DNA from: an uncultured Collinsella sp.
Lineage (GTDB): Bacteria > Actinomycetota > Coriobacteriia > Coriobacteriales > Coriobacteriaceae
Assembly: GCA_900542555.1 (NCBI GenBank)
Contig: UQNU01000011.1
Span: forward strand, 1-44,983
Length of the DNA: 44,983 nucleotides
Direction: 5' to 3'
A program made the translations under genes and the position numbers. Position 1 is the first letter of the stretch. Every line of letters starts with the position of its first letter. Under the pieces are notes generated by a model. The model saw nothing but the letters and a program-made list of their open reading frames with translations. It did no database searches and was not told the DNA's origin. Below are positions 31,582-39,485 of the stretch, piece after piece.

Positions 31582-32481
31582 ATGATTGTCGAGAACCATG
31601 CGCTGTGGGGCGAGGAGTCGACCGAGGATTATCCGGCGACGTTTACGTATTTGGGTGCCGAGCCGTTGCCCGATAAACCGAATGGCCGCCGCCCCGCGGT
31701 GATTATCTGTGGCGGAGGTGCGTTTACGCATATCGCTCCGCATGAGCAGGACCCGGTGGCGTTTGCGTTTTTGGATCACGGTTACCAGGCCTTTGTGCTC
31801 AACTATGTCACGAGTTCTACGGGTGACGTGAGCTTTCCGCACCCCCAGGCAGATCTTGCCAAGATGGTCGCCACGGTGCGCGCCAACGCCGACGAGTGGC
31901 ATGTCGATCCTAAGCGCGTGTGCGTCGTGGGCTTTTCTGCTGGCGGCATGATTTGCGCCTCGCTGGCAACACAGTGGAAGACCGGCCCCTTTGCGGCACT
32001 TGCCGGGGCGCGTCCGGACGACATTCGTCCCGATGCCGTGGTGCTGGGCTATCCATTGCTCGACTTTGCCTATGTGCGCGACATGCAGACGCGCGATCCG
32101 CGCATTGACTTGCGTGTGCCCAAGACGGGCGGCAAGACGGGGCGCGATTTGCTCAACGACTACCTGTCGATGGTGACGGGCGGCGAGGCAACTGACGAGC
32201 ATCCGGCCGACATCTGCCCCACCACGCATGTTTCGCGTCAGATGCCACCGACCTTTGTGTGGGGCGTGTCCGACGACAAGACGGCGCCGATCGCGCAGGT
32301 CTACCCGTTTGCCCAACGCATGGCAGAGGAGGGCGTCCCTTGCGAGATGCACGTCTTCGACCAGGGTGGTCACGGCCTTTCGCTCGGCAACGCCAACACC
32401 GCGGTCGACAACGAGGACAAGCAGGTTTCCGTCCGTCCCTGGATCCGCCTGGCCTTCCGCTTCCTCGAGCGCCATCTGTAA
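31582..32481 (+). CDS. alpha/beta hydrolase, acetyl-xylan-esterase-like
   Basis: A 299-residue cytosolic serine esterase. The nucleophile is Ser119 in VGFSAGG (116-122). An oxyanion-hole GGG sits at 44-46 in IICGGGAF. A catalytic Asp is likely in VSDDKTAP and the His in GGHGLSLG near 275. This pattern is that of small acyl esterases (BD-FAE/Aes type), which deacetylate sugars or xylo-oligosaccharides. No signal peptide is present, so the substrate must be imported. GGGAG precedes the ATG; the longer upstream frame has no support. Confidence 0.78.
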   Translation: MIVENHALWGEESTEDYPATFTYLGAEPLPDKPNGRRPAVIICGGGAFTHIAPHEQDPVAFAFLDHGYQAFVLNYVTSSTGDVSFPHPQADLAKMVATVRANADEWHVDPKRVCVVGFSAGGMICASLATQWKTGPFAALAGARPDDIRPDAVVLGYPLLDFAYVRDMQTRDPRIDLRVPKTGGKTGRDLLNDYLSMVTGGEATDEHPADICPTTHVSRQMPPTFVWGVSDDKTAPIAQVYPFAQRMAEEGVPCEMHVFDQGGHGLSLGNANTAVDNEDKQVSVRPWIRLAFRFLERHL

Positions 32482-32510
32482 GAGTCCCGGCATCCAAGCC
32501 CTTCAATAAC

Positions 32511-32573
32511 TTGCGGTGAAATAGTTCCTATCTGGGACATCAACCAGCCCATCCAGGAACTATTCCACCGCAA
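32511..32573. repeat. TTGCGGTG hairpin repeat, copy 1
   Basis: Arms 32511-32529 (TTGCGGTGAAATAGTTCCT) and 32555-32573 pair with one G-U. The same arms recur at 36651-36712. No clear T-run, except CTTCGTTTTT after the right arm, so it may work as a weak terminator of the esterase gene. Confidence 0.7.
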
Positions 32574-32594
32574 CTTCGTTTTTGATGCCCCGCC

Positions 32595-32796
32595 CGGAAA
32601 CTGCGCCCCAGTTTTGCCTTTCAAGGTGGGACGCAGTTTCCCATAGGGCCTCGACTGGGAAAGCGCGTCCCGTTTCGAGCGGGGATTCCGGGATGCATTT
32701 TCCGTAAGAGGCCTGTTTGGGAAACCATATCCCGTTTCGAGCCGGAATTCTGGGATGTAGTTTCCCCGAGAGGCCTCATCGGGAAACTATGGCCCT
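32595..32796. repeat. tandem array of about 62-bp palindromic units
   Basis: Successive units, each an imperfect inverted repeat with GGAAA...TCCC / GGGA...TTTCC arms: 32596-32641, 32656-32703 and 32718-32764, then a half unit at 32780-32795. The second and third also share TCCCGTTTCGAGC and AGAGGCCT as direct repeats. The array fills the esterase-feo gap. No gene is seen in it. Confidence 0.65.
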
Positions 32797-32834
32797 GAAC
32801 TCTCCTGCCTGTCCCCATTGCGCCAATTTGCTGA

Positions 32835-32904
32835 TTGAACGTCGTTGTGTGTTCACGCTATCATGTAAGTTTAAAATTGGTTAGCCATGGCAAACGGTTA
32901 GCCA
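32835..32904 (+). promoter_or_regulatory. feo promoter with two DtxR-like half sites
   Basis: A -35 TTGAAC (32835-32840) and a -10 TATCAT (32859-32864) with an 18-bp spacer. Just downstream, GGTTAGCCA occurs twice (32879-32887 and 32896-32904, 17 bp apart), each resembling half of the actinobacterial DtxR/IdeR iron box (TTAGGTTAGCC...). Iron-dependent repression is the natural reading. Confidence 0.6.
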
Positions 32905-32953
32905 AGATAAACAAAATGCAACGCCCTGTGGGCGCCGGGGGAGGAACGCGGAC

Positions 32954-35314
32954 GTGAGACTCGATACACTCGAGATTGGAAAGGATGCCGTTGTCGCATC
33001 GGTGGCATCGGACGATCAGGCACTCCGACAGCATATTTTGGACATGGGCCTAACGCCGGGCACCGAAGTCACCATGATGAAGTACGCCCCTATGGGCGAC
33101 CCGCTCGAGATTCGCCTGCGTGGCTACGAGTTGACGCTGCGCAAGGACGATGCCGCTCGCATCGAGCTCGTGGGCATTCACGACACCGATACGGGTCCGC
33201 GCGCTAACGCTGCAATCGGCACGACGGAGCATCCGGCCCTGGGCGAGGGGACGTATTCGCCCCGCGCGGCAAAGACGGCCGTGCCCGAGGGCGCACCGCT
33301 GCATTTTGCCCTCGCCGGCAACCAAAACTGCGGCAAGACCACGCTGTTCAACCAGCTGACGGGCTCCAACCAGCATGTCGGTAACTTTCCTGGCGTGACG
33401 GTCGACCGCAAAGATGGCACCATCCGCAACCACCCCGAGGCAAGCGTTACCGACCTGCCCGGCATTTATTCTCTGTCGCCGTACACGGGCGAGGAGATCG
33501 TAGGCCGCCAGTTTATCCTGGATGAGCACCCCGACGCCATCATCGATATCATCGACGTCACCAACATCGAGCGTAACCTTTACCTGACGCTGCAGCTTAT
33601 GGAGCTCGATCGACCCATGGTCATCGCGCTCAACATGATGGACGAGGTGACGGCCAACGGCGGCGCCGTGGACGTCAACCTGCTCGAGAGCCTGCTGGGC
33701 GTGCCTGTTGTTCCCATTAGTGCTGCCCGCAACGAGGGTATTGGCGAGTTGGTGGATCATGCCTTGCACGTGGCGCGGTTCCGCGAGCGTCCCGGTCGCC
33801 TGGACTTCTGCGCGCCCGATGGTCCGGACGGCGGCGCGCTGCATCGCTGCATTCACGGCATCGCCAACCTTATCGAGGACCATGCCGCGACGGCGCACAT
33901 TCCCGTGCGTTTTGCGGCGACCAAGCTGGTTGAGGGCGACGAGCTGGTGACCGAGGCGCTTCACCTGGACCGCAACGAGCTCGACGCCATCGAGCACATC
34001 ATTAGCCAAATGGAGGGCGAGGCCGGCACCGACCGTCTATCTGCGCTGGCTGACATGCGCTTCGGCTTTATCGGCGACGTGTGCGGGCGTTGCGTCGTCA
34101 AGCCGCACGAGAGCCGCGAGCACGTGCGTTCCGTCAAGATTGACCGCATCCTGACGGGTCGTTACACGGCCATTCCGGCGTTCCTGGTGATCATGGGTCT
34201 CGTCTTTTGGCTGACGTTTGGCGTGATCGGCGCGGCGTTGCAGGGACTTATGGAGGACGGCATCGCTGCCATCATCGCCTCGGCCGATGCGGGTCTCAAG
34301 GCGTTCGGCACCAACGACGTAGTGCGCTCGCTGGCTGTCGACGGCGTGCTTACGGGTGTGGGTAGTGTACTGACCTTCCTGCCGATTATCGTCGTGCTCT
34401 TCTTGTTCCTCTCCATTCTGGAAGACTCGGGCTACATGGCGCGTGTTGCCTTTGTCATGGATAAGGTGCTGCGCCGCTTTGGCCTTTCGGGCCGCAGCTT
34501 TGTGCCCATGCTCGTCGGGTTTGGCTGCACCGTGCCGGCTATCATGTCGACCCGTACGCTCCCATCCGAGCACGACCGCAAGATGACCGTCATGCTCACG
34601 CCGTTCATGAGCTGCTCGGCCAAGCTGCCGGTTTACGGCTTGCTGTGCGGAGCATTCTTCCCGCAGGCGACGGTCCCCGCCATGGTCTCGCTCTATCTGA
34701 TTGGCATTGCGGTTGGTTGCATCGCGGCTTTGGTGCTTAACCGCACGGCATTTAAAGGCGACCCGGTGCCGTTTATCATGGAGCTTCCCAATTACCGCCT
34801 GCCGAGCGTCAAGACGACGGTGATGCTGGCATGGGATAAGGCCAAAGACTTTATTACCAAAGCCTTTACCATTATCTTTGCCGCTACCGTGGTCATCTGG
34901 TTCCTTCAGACGTTCGACATTCGCTTTAATGTGGTCGCCGATCAGTCGCAGAGCCTACTTGCCGGTCTGGGTAGCATTATCGCGCCGGCGCTGGCACCGC
35001 TCGGCTTTGGCGACTGGCGTGCATCCACGGCGCTCGTCACCGGACTTATCGCCAAGGAGAGTGTCATCTCGACCCTCACGGTGCTTTTGGGCGCAACCTC
35101 GCCCGCGGCGCTGTCGACCATGTTTTCGCCGTTTACAGCCTACGTGTTCCTGGTCTTTACGCTGCTGTACCCGCCCTGCGTGGCGTCCATCGGCGCTGTC
35201 AAGAGCGAGCTGGGCGCGCGCTATGCCGTGGCCGTGTTCGCGTTTCAAGTGACGGTCGCCTGGATCGTGGCGTTTGCCGTGCATTCGGCGGGCATATTGC
35301 TGGGGTTGGCTTAG
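32954..35314 (+). CDS. feoB: FeoA-FeoB fusion, ferrous iron transporter
   Basis: A 786-residue fusion of FeoA and FeoB for Fe2+ uptake. Residues 1-76 are a FeoA (SH3-like) domain (HILDMGLTPGTEVTMMKYAPMGDP). A linker follows, then the cytosolic G domain with G1 GNQNCGKT (122-129), G3 DLPG, and G4 NMMD. The membrane domain comes after about residue 400, with the two Gate regions (GFGCTVPAIMSTRTL, CSAKLPVYGLLCGA). GTG start with GGGGGAGG ten bases upstream. No separate feoA or feoC is present in the window. The promoter has iron-box-like repeats. Fused FeoAB is known in several anaerobes. Confidence 0.93.
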   Translation: MRLDTLEIGKDAVVASVASDDQALRQHILDMGLTPGTEVTMMKYAPMGDPLEIRLRGYELTLRKDDAARIELVGIHDTDTGPRANAAIGTTEHPALGEGTYSPRAAKTAVPEGAPLHFALAGNQNCGKTTLFNQLTGSNQHVGNFPGVTVDRKDGTIRNHPEASVTDLPGIYSLSPYTGEEIVGRQFILDEHPDAIIDIIDVTNIERNLYLTLQLMELDRPMVIALNMMDEVTANGGAVDVNLLESLLGVPVVPISAARNEGIGELVDHALHVARFRERPGRLDFCAPDGPDGGALHRCIHGIANLIEDHAATAHIPVRFAATKLVEGDELVTEALHLDRNELDAIEHIISQMEGEAGTDRLSALADMRFGFIGDVCGRCVVKPHESREHVRSVKIDRILTGRYTAIPAFLVIMGLVFWLTFGVIGAALQGLMEDGIAAIIASADAGLKAFGTNDVVRSLAVDGVLTGVGSVLTFLPIIVVLFLFLSILEDSGYMARVAFVMDKVLRRFGLSGRSFVPMLVGFGCTVPAIMSTRTLPSEHDRKMTVMLTPFMSCSAKLPVYGLLCGAFFPQATVPAMVSLYLIGIAVGCIAALVLNRTAFKGDPVPFIMELPNYRLPSVKTTVMLAWDKAKDFITKAFTIIFAATVVIWFLQTFDIRFNVVADQSQSLLAGLGSIIAPALAPLGFGDWRASTALVTGLIAKESVISTLTVLLGATSPAALSTMFSPFTAYVFLVFTLLYPPCVASIGAVKSELGARYAVAVFAFQVTVAWIVAFAVHSAGILLGLA

Positions 35315-35356
35315 TTATTTATTGACGGCGCAACCTCTGTGTATCGAATTGTTTTC

Positions 35357-35395
35357 GGCCCCGTGTCCGTTACTGACGGATGCGGGGTCGTTGCT
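35357..35395 (+). terminator. terminator after feoB
   Basis: Stem GGCCCCGTGTCCGT / GACGGATGCGGGGTC (35357-35370 / 35375-35389) with only a weak T-rich tail (GTTGCTAT). Confidence 0.6.
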
Positions 35396-35437
35396 ATATA
35401 ATCGCCAACCGCTCAAGACAATCGGAGAGGTTTCCAT

Positions 35438-36634
35438 ATGACTCAGACAAGGCAAGACGGCATCACGCTCAGACAGTGGCTCCCGCTTATCGGACTCACC
35501 TGCTGTGCGTTCGTGTTCAACACGTCGGAGTTTATGCCCATCGGCCTGCTGACCGATATCGCCGCGTCGTTCTCGCTCACCGAGGCCCAGGCGGGCATCA
35601 TGATCTCGGTCTATGCCTGGGGCGTCATGCTGCTGTCGCTGCCGCTTATGGTGTTTGCCTCGCGCTTTGAGTTCAAGCGGATGCTGCTGGGCGTGCTCGC
35701 CGTGTTCTCACTCGGCCAGTTCCTGTCCGCTGTGGCGCCGACATATCCCATTCTGGTCTGCGCACGCTTGGTTGTCGCCTGCGCGCATGCCGTGTTCTGG
35801 TCGGTCGCCTCGATCATGGCGTCGCGCCTGGTTGACACGCGCCACGGAGCGCTCGCCATCAGCATGATCGCCACGGGCTCGTCCATCGCGCAGATCTTTG
35901 GCCTGCCCCTCGGTCGCGCCATTGGCTTGGCCGTTGGCTGGCGCATGACGTTTGCCGTGGTCGGGGCCCTCTCTGCCGCTGCGGTGGTGTACCAGGCCAT
36001 GGTGTTCCCCACCATGCCGGCGGGCGAGCGCTTTACGCTCAAACAGCTGCCCGAGCTGCTCAAGAACCCGTTTCTGATTGCGCTTTATGCGGTCACGGTA
36101 TTCATGGCAACTGGCTATTACGCGGGCTATAGCTATATCGAGCCTTTCCTGGCTCAGGTCGCGCATGTCGACGCAAGCGCTATCACCATGACGTTGACGG
36201 CGTTCGGCTGCTCTGGTCTGCTCGGAAGCTGGCTGTTCGGCCGGCTGTTCGATGGACACCGGTTCCCGTTCCTCGCGATCACGCTCTCCGGAGTGCCGGT
36301 CGCCTTGCTGCTTATGGGTCCTGCCGCGTCGTCGCTCGTCGCGGTTCTTGCCGCCTGCGCGCTGTGGGGCTGCTGCGGCACGGCCTTTAACGTGGCGTTC
36401 CAGGCCGAGCTCATCAAGTACACGCCGGCGGACTCGTCGGCCGTCTCCATGTCGATCTTCTCGGGCCTGTTCAACCTCGGTATCGGCACGGGTACCGCGA
36501 TCGGCGGAGCCGTGGTTTCGGGTCCCGGTATCGCCTGGATCGGCTGCGCGGGCGGTGCGATCGCTGCCGTGGGCGTCATTCTCGCTATCACGGTGCTATT
36601 CCCGGCCATACGCCGCGCCAAACCCGTTGCCTAA
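35438..36634 (+). CDS. MFS efflux transporter, SotB/AraJ-like
   Basis: A 398-residue major facilitator with twelve predicted spans. The first helix NTSEFMPIGLLTDIA matches the DHA1 sugar-efflux/drug-efflux group (SotB/YdeA, NepI, AraJ). Motif A between helices 2 and 3 is weak (ASRFEFKRMLL), and the ATGSSIAQIFGLPLGRAIG segment is the helix 5 motif C of antiporters. It probably exports a sugar, nucleoside or drug by proton antiport; the substrate cannot be told. GGAGAGG precedes the ATG. It stands alone between two hairpins. Confidence 0.83.
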   Translation: MTQTRQDGITLRQWLPLIGLTCCAFVFNTSEFMPIGLLTDIAASFSLTEAQAGIMISVYAWGVMLLSLPLMVFASRFEFKRMLLGVLAVFSLGQFLSAVAPTYPILVCARLVVACAHAVFWSVASIMASRLVDTRHGALAISMIATGSSIAQIFGLPLGRAIGLAVGWRMTFAVVGALSAAAVVYQAMVFPTMPAGERFTLKQLPELLKNPFLIALYAVTVFMATGYYAGYSYIEPFLAQVAHVDASAITMTLTAFGCSGLLGSWLFGRLFDGHRFPFLAITLSGVPVALLLMGPAASSLVAVLAACALWGCCGTAFNVAFQAELIKYTPADSSAVSMSIFSGLFNLGIGTGTAIGGAVVSGPGIAWIGCAGGAIAAVGVILAITVLFPAIRRAKPVA

Positions 36635-36650
36635 TCACGTCCCCTCATCA

Positions 36651-36712
36651 GTTGCGGTGGAATAGCTCCTGTTTAAGGCCTCTGAAGGCCCAAGCAGGAA
36701 CTATTTCACCGC
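36651..36712. repeat. TTGCGGTG hairpin repeat, copy 2
   Basis: Arms 36651-36671 and 36692-36712 pair over 21 positions with two G-U pairs, enclosing a small GGCC-TCTGAA-GGCC hairpin. TTATTTTGGG follows the right arm. It shares both arms with copy 1 at 32511-32573. It lies 16 bases after the MFS stop and may terminate that gene. Confidence 0.7.
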
Positions 36713-36787
36713 AACTTATTTTGGGGGAGGGGATACAAGCCGGGCATACAATGGATGTCGTTGTGTTGAGCTTACCGGGAGGCTGCT

Positions 36788-38164
36788 ATGTGGGCATATG
36801 AGACGACGTTCTATCAGATCTATCCGCTGGGCTTTTGCGGGGCTCCGCGCGAAAACGTCGCGCCCGTTGCCGAGGATGAGCTCGCCCAGGCTGCCAACGC
36901 CGCGCCCAACCCCGATGCTCCTATCATGAAAATCGCCCAATGGGCCGACTACTTGCAGAAACTTGGTATTGGCGCTGTACTGATCAACCCGCCGCTCGAG
37001 TCTGATAGCCACGGCTACGATACGCGCAGCCTGCGCCATCTCGACCGTCGCCTGGGTGGGGATGCCGATTTTGCCGCCGTATGCGACACGCTGCATGCCC
37101 ACGGCATCCGCGTGGTGCTCGATGCCGTCTTTAACCATGTGGGCCGTGGCTTTTGGGCCTTCCGCGATGTGCAGGAGCGCAAGTGGGACTCGCCCTACAA
37201 GGATTGGTTCCACATTAGCTTTGACGGCGACTCCTGCTACGGTGACGGCTTTTGGTACGAGGGCTGGGAAGGCCATTTTGAGCTTGTGAAGCTCAACCTG
37301 CAAAATCCTGCCGTGGTCGATTACCTGCTCGAGTCCGTGCGCCGTTGGGCCGACGTCTTTGGCGTCGACGGCCTGCGCCTGGACGTCGCCTACATGCTCG
37401 ACCGCGATTTCATGCGTCGTCTGCATAGCTTTGCCCGTGAGCTCAAGCCCGACTTCGTGCTGATCGGCGAGACGCTCCACGGCGACTACAACCAGATCGT
37501 CAACGACGAGATGCTCGACTCCTGCACCAACTACGAGTGCTACAAGGGCCTGTACTCCAGCTTTAACTCGGTCAATATGTTCGAGATCGCCCATTCGCTG
37601 CACCGCCAGTTTGGCGGCGATCCGTGGTGCATCTACCGCGGCAAACATCTGCTGTCGTTTGTCGACAACCATGACGTGCCACGCTTGGCGAGCATCCTCA
37701 CTGACAAGTCCTGTCTGCGCCCCGCCTATGGCATGCTCTTTGGCATGCCGGGCATCCCGTGCGTCTACTACGGCAGCGAGTGGGGAATTGCCGGCGAAAA
37801 GGGCGGCCCCGATGGCGACTGGGCGCTGCGGCCTGCGCTCGATAAGCCTGCGCCCAACGAGCTGACGGCCTTTATCAAGCAGCTCACGCGCCTGCGCTCG
37901 ACAGACGATGCGGCGGCACGCGCCCTCAACTACGGCGCCTATCGCAACGTGGTGATCCAGAACAAGCAGCTGCTGTTCGAGCGCGCCTGTGACGGCGCGA
38001 CGGTACTCGTGGCGGTCAATGCCGTGGGTGAGCCTTACACCTTTGGCGCCGGCGAACTCAACGGCTCCTTCGTCGACCTGCTTGCCGACGATGCGCCCAC
38101 GGTCGAGCTGACGGGTACCCTTGAGCTTGCACCCTACGAGGTGCGCTATCTGTTGAGGGCCTAG
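36788..38164 (+). CDS. alpha-amylase family (GH13) glycosidase
   Basis: A 458-residue GH13 enzyme acting on alpha-glucosidic bonds. The four conserved regions are visible: region I DAVFNHVG, region II DGLRLDVAYM with nucleophile Asp199, region III LIGETLHG with acid/base Glu228, and region IV FVDNHDV with Asp296. A short C-terminal beta domain follows. No signal peptide, so it should act in the cytosol on imported maltodextrins or stored glycogen. The N-terminal WAYETTFYQIYPLGFCG marks a subgroup common in gut Gram-positives. GGGAGG precedes the ATG. The DNA glycosylase gene begins three bases after its stop. Confidence 0.9.
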   Translation: MWAYETTFYQIYPLGFCGAPRENVAPVAEDELAQAANAAPNPDAPIMKIAQWADYLQKLGIGAVLINPPLESDSHGYDTRSLRHLDRRLGGDADFAAVCDTLHAHGIRVVLDAVFNHVGRGFWAFRDVQERKWDSPYKDWFHISFDGDSCYGDGFWYEGWEGHFELVKLNLQNPAVVDYLLESVRRWADVFGVDGLRLDVAYMLDRDFMRRLHSFARELKPDFVLIGETLHGDYNQIVNDEMLDSCTNYECYKGLYSSFNSVNMFEIAHSLHRQFGGDPWCIYRGKHLLSFVDNHDVPRLASILTDKSCLRPAYGMLFGMPGIPCVYYGSEWGIAGEKGGPDGDWALRPALDKPAPNELTAFIKQLTRLRSTDDAAARALNYGAYRNVVIQNKQLLFERACDGATVLVAVNAVGEPYTFGAGELNGSFVDLLADDAPTVELTGTLELAPYEVRYLLRA

Positions 38165-38167
38165 GCC

Positions 38168-38731
38168 ATGGCTGCGTCCGACGAGGGCTATCAACATATT
38201 GAGCATGGGTTTGAGCCCGTGTTTGACGAGCACTCGCGCGTTTTGGTGCTCGGGTCGTTTCCCTCGGTGCTTTCGCGCGCCAATGCTTTTTATTATGGCA
38301 ACCCTCAGAATCGCTTTTGGCGTGTGATGGCCGCGTGCCTCGGTGTGCCCGTGCCGCCCAACGAGGGCGACCCTTTGGCGGACAGCGAGCCCGCGACGCT
38401 TGACGTCTCGATTGCCGCCAAGCGATCCATGCTGCTGAACGGCGGCGTAGCCCTGTGGGATGTGATTGAGAGCTGCGACATTAAGGGCTCGAGTGACGCG
38501 AGCATTCGCAACGTTGTGCCGGCACATATCGAGCGCATTACCGGCGCAGCTCCCATTGAGCAGGTGATATGCAACGGTGGTACAGCTGGCCGGCTCTACA
38601 AGCGCTATCTACAAGAACGCACCGGGCTACCGGCCATCGTTCTGCCGTCGACAAGTCCCGCCAATGCGGCATGGCGCCTGGAACGCCTTGTCGAGCGCTG
38701 GCGCGAGGCCGTTGACTGGGGCGCTCTGTAA
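38168..38731 (+). CDS. DNA-deoxyinosine/mismatch uracil-DNA glycosylase (MUG/UDG superfamily)
   Basis: A 187-residue member of the uracil-DNA glycosylase superfamily related to MUG and hypoxanthine-DNA glycosylases, which remove deaminated bases. The active-site segment is VLVLGSFPSVLSR (about 27-39), followed by FYYGNPQNRFW, and the late loop is VLPSTSPANA, which inserts into DNA. It is close behind the amylase gene, with GAGGG overlapping that gene's end, so the two may be co-transcribed although unrelated in function. Confidence 0.85.
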   Translation: MAASDEGYQHIEHGFEPVFDEHSRVLVLGSFPSVLSRANAFYYGNPQNRFWRVMAACLGVPVPPNEGDPLADSEPATLDVSIAAKRSMLLNGGVALWDVIESCDIKGSSDASIRNVVPAHIERITGAAPIEQVICNGGTAGRLYKRYLQERTGLPAIVLPSTSPANAAWRLERLVERWREAVDWGAL

Positions 38732-38732
38732 T

Positions 38733-39392
38733 TTAGATATCTGATTGGGCGCGGCTGCCGAGGTATTTCATGATGGCATGCCATATCGGTGCGGGCAGCG
38801 CGGGCTTGACGCGCACCATGCCGTCGTCATCGACGCTACTGGCATTGCCACCGCCAAGAAGCTGCGCATGCTCAATGGAGCAGCCCATGCGCACAGCGCC
38901 CACAAGCTTATCCATCGCTTCCGAAAATGGCCGGCGCAAGAGGCCCATACGCGGGGAGTGGCGAAGCGCCGCAATACCGCTGCCAGCACAGACGACAACG
39001 CCGCCACACCACGCCAGATCGCGTAGAAGACATGCCCGATACAGGCGGTCGAGGGCTTCGTCCGCCTGCTTGGCGTTTTTGGACAGGGCCTGAACGACGA
39101 CATAGACGCGCGCGTCTGTATTCTTAAGGCGATCGAGTATCTGCTCGACAGCGGTTATCGCTTCATCATCAAATGCATCGTCAACGGCGAGCACCATGCC
39201 ATCGACTGCACCGGCATCATCCGCCTCCAAATCGACCGGGCAGGGGAGCGCGGTGCCGGAAAGCCGGGCATAGGCGGCGATGGCATCCTGCAGGTCCCAG
39301 AGCAAAAACTCAAGATCGGCGCTATTGGGAATGCTGATATACGCAATGGTCTGCAACGTTTTTGGTACATCGCCGCGCGCGATCGTCTCCAT
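38733..39392 (-). CDS. hypothetical protein, alpha/beta fold
   Basis: A 219-residue protein I do not recognise. Residues 12-130 alternate short strands and helices (TIAYISIPNS; VDGMVLAVDDAFDDEAI; ARVYVVVQAL), suggesting a Rossmann- or flavodoxin-like fold. The second half (CGGVVVCAGSGIAALRHSPRM, then GLLRRPFSEAMDKLVGAVRMG) recalls the C-terminal part of NADPH-dependent FMN reductase-like proteins, but no cofactor motif is certain. A perfect AAAGGAGG precedes the ATG. It converges with the DNA glycosylase gene (one base apart) and is divergent from the aminotransferase. Confidence 0.6.
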   Translation of the reverse strand: METIARGDVPKTLQTIAYISIPNSADLEFLLWDLQDAIAAYARLSGTALPCPVDLEADDAGAVDGMVLAVDDAFDDEAITAVEQILDRLKNTDARVYVVVQALSKNAKQADEALDRLYRACLLRDLAWCGGVVVCAGSGIAALRHSPRMGLLRRPFSEAMDKLVGAVRMGCSIEHAQLLGGGNASSVDDDGMVRVKPALPAPIWHAIMKYLGSRAQSDI

Positions 39393-39485
39393 GCCGCCTC
39401 CTTTCCGGTTGGTTTCCGTTTAGGTTACACCGTCTGACGGCGCCCCGCCGCGCTATCCTAGTGCAACCCTTACGAAAGGAATGCC

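Noticed and set aside
32595..32796. CRISPR array
   Set aside because: Only three and a half units, themselves palindromic and diverged, without unique spacers of constant length or cas genes.
36716..38527. 603-codon minus-strand frame
   Set aside because: Antisense to the GH13 gene with all four catalytic regions; the product has no family features.
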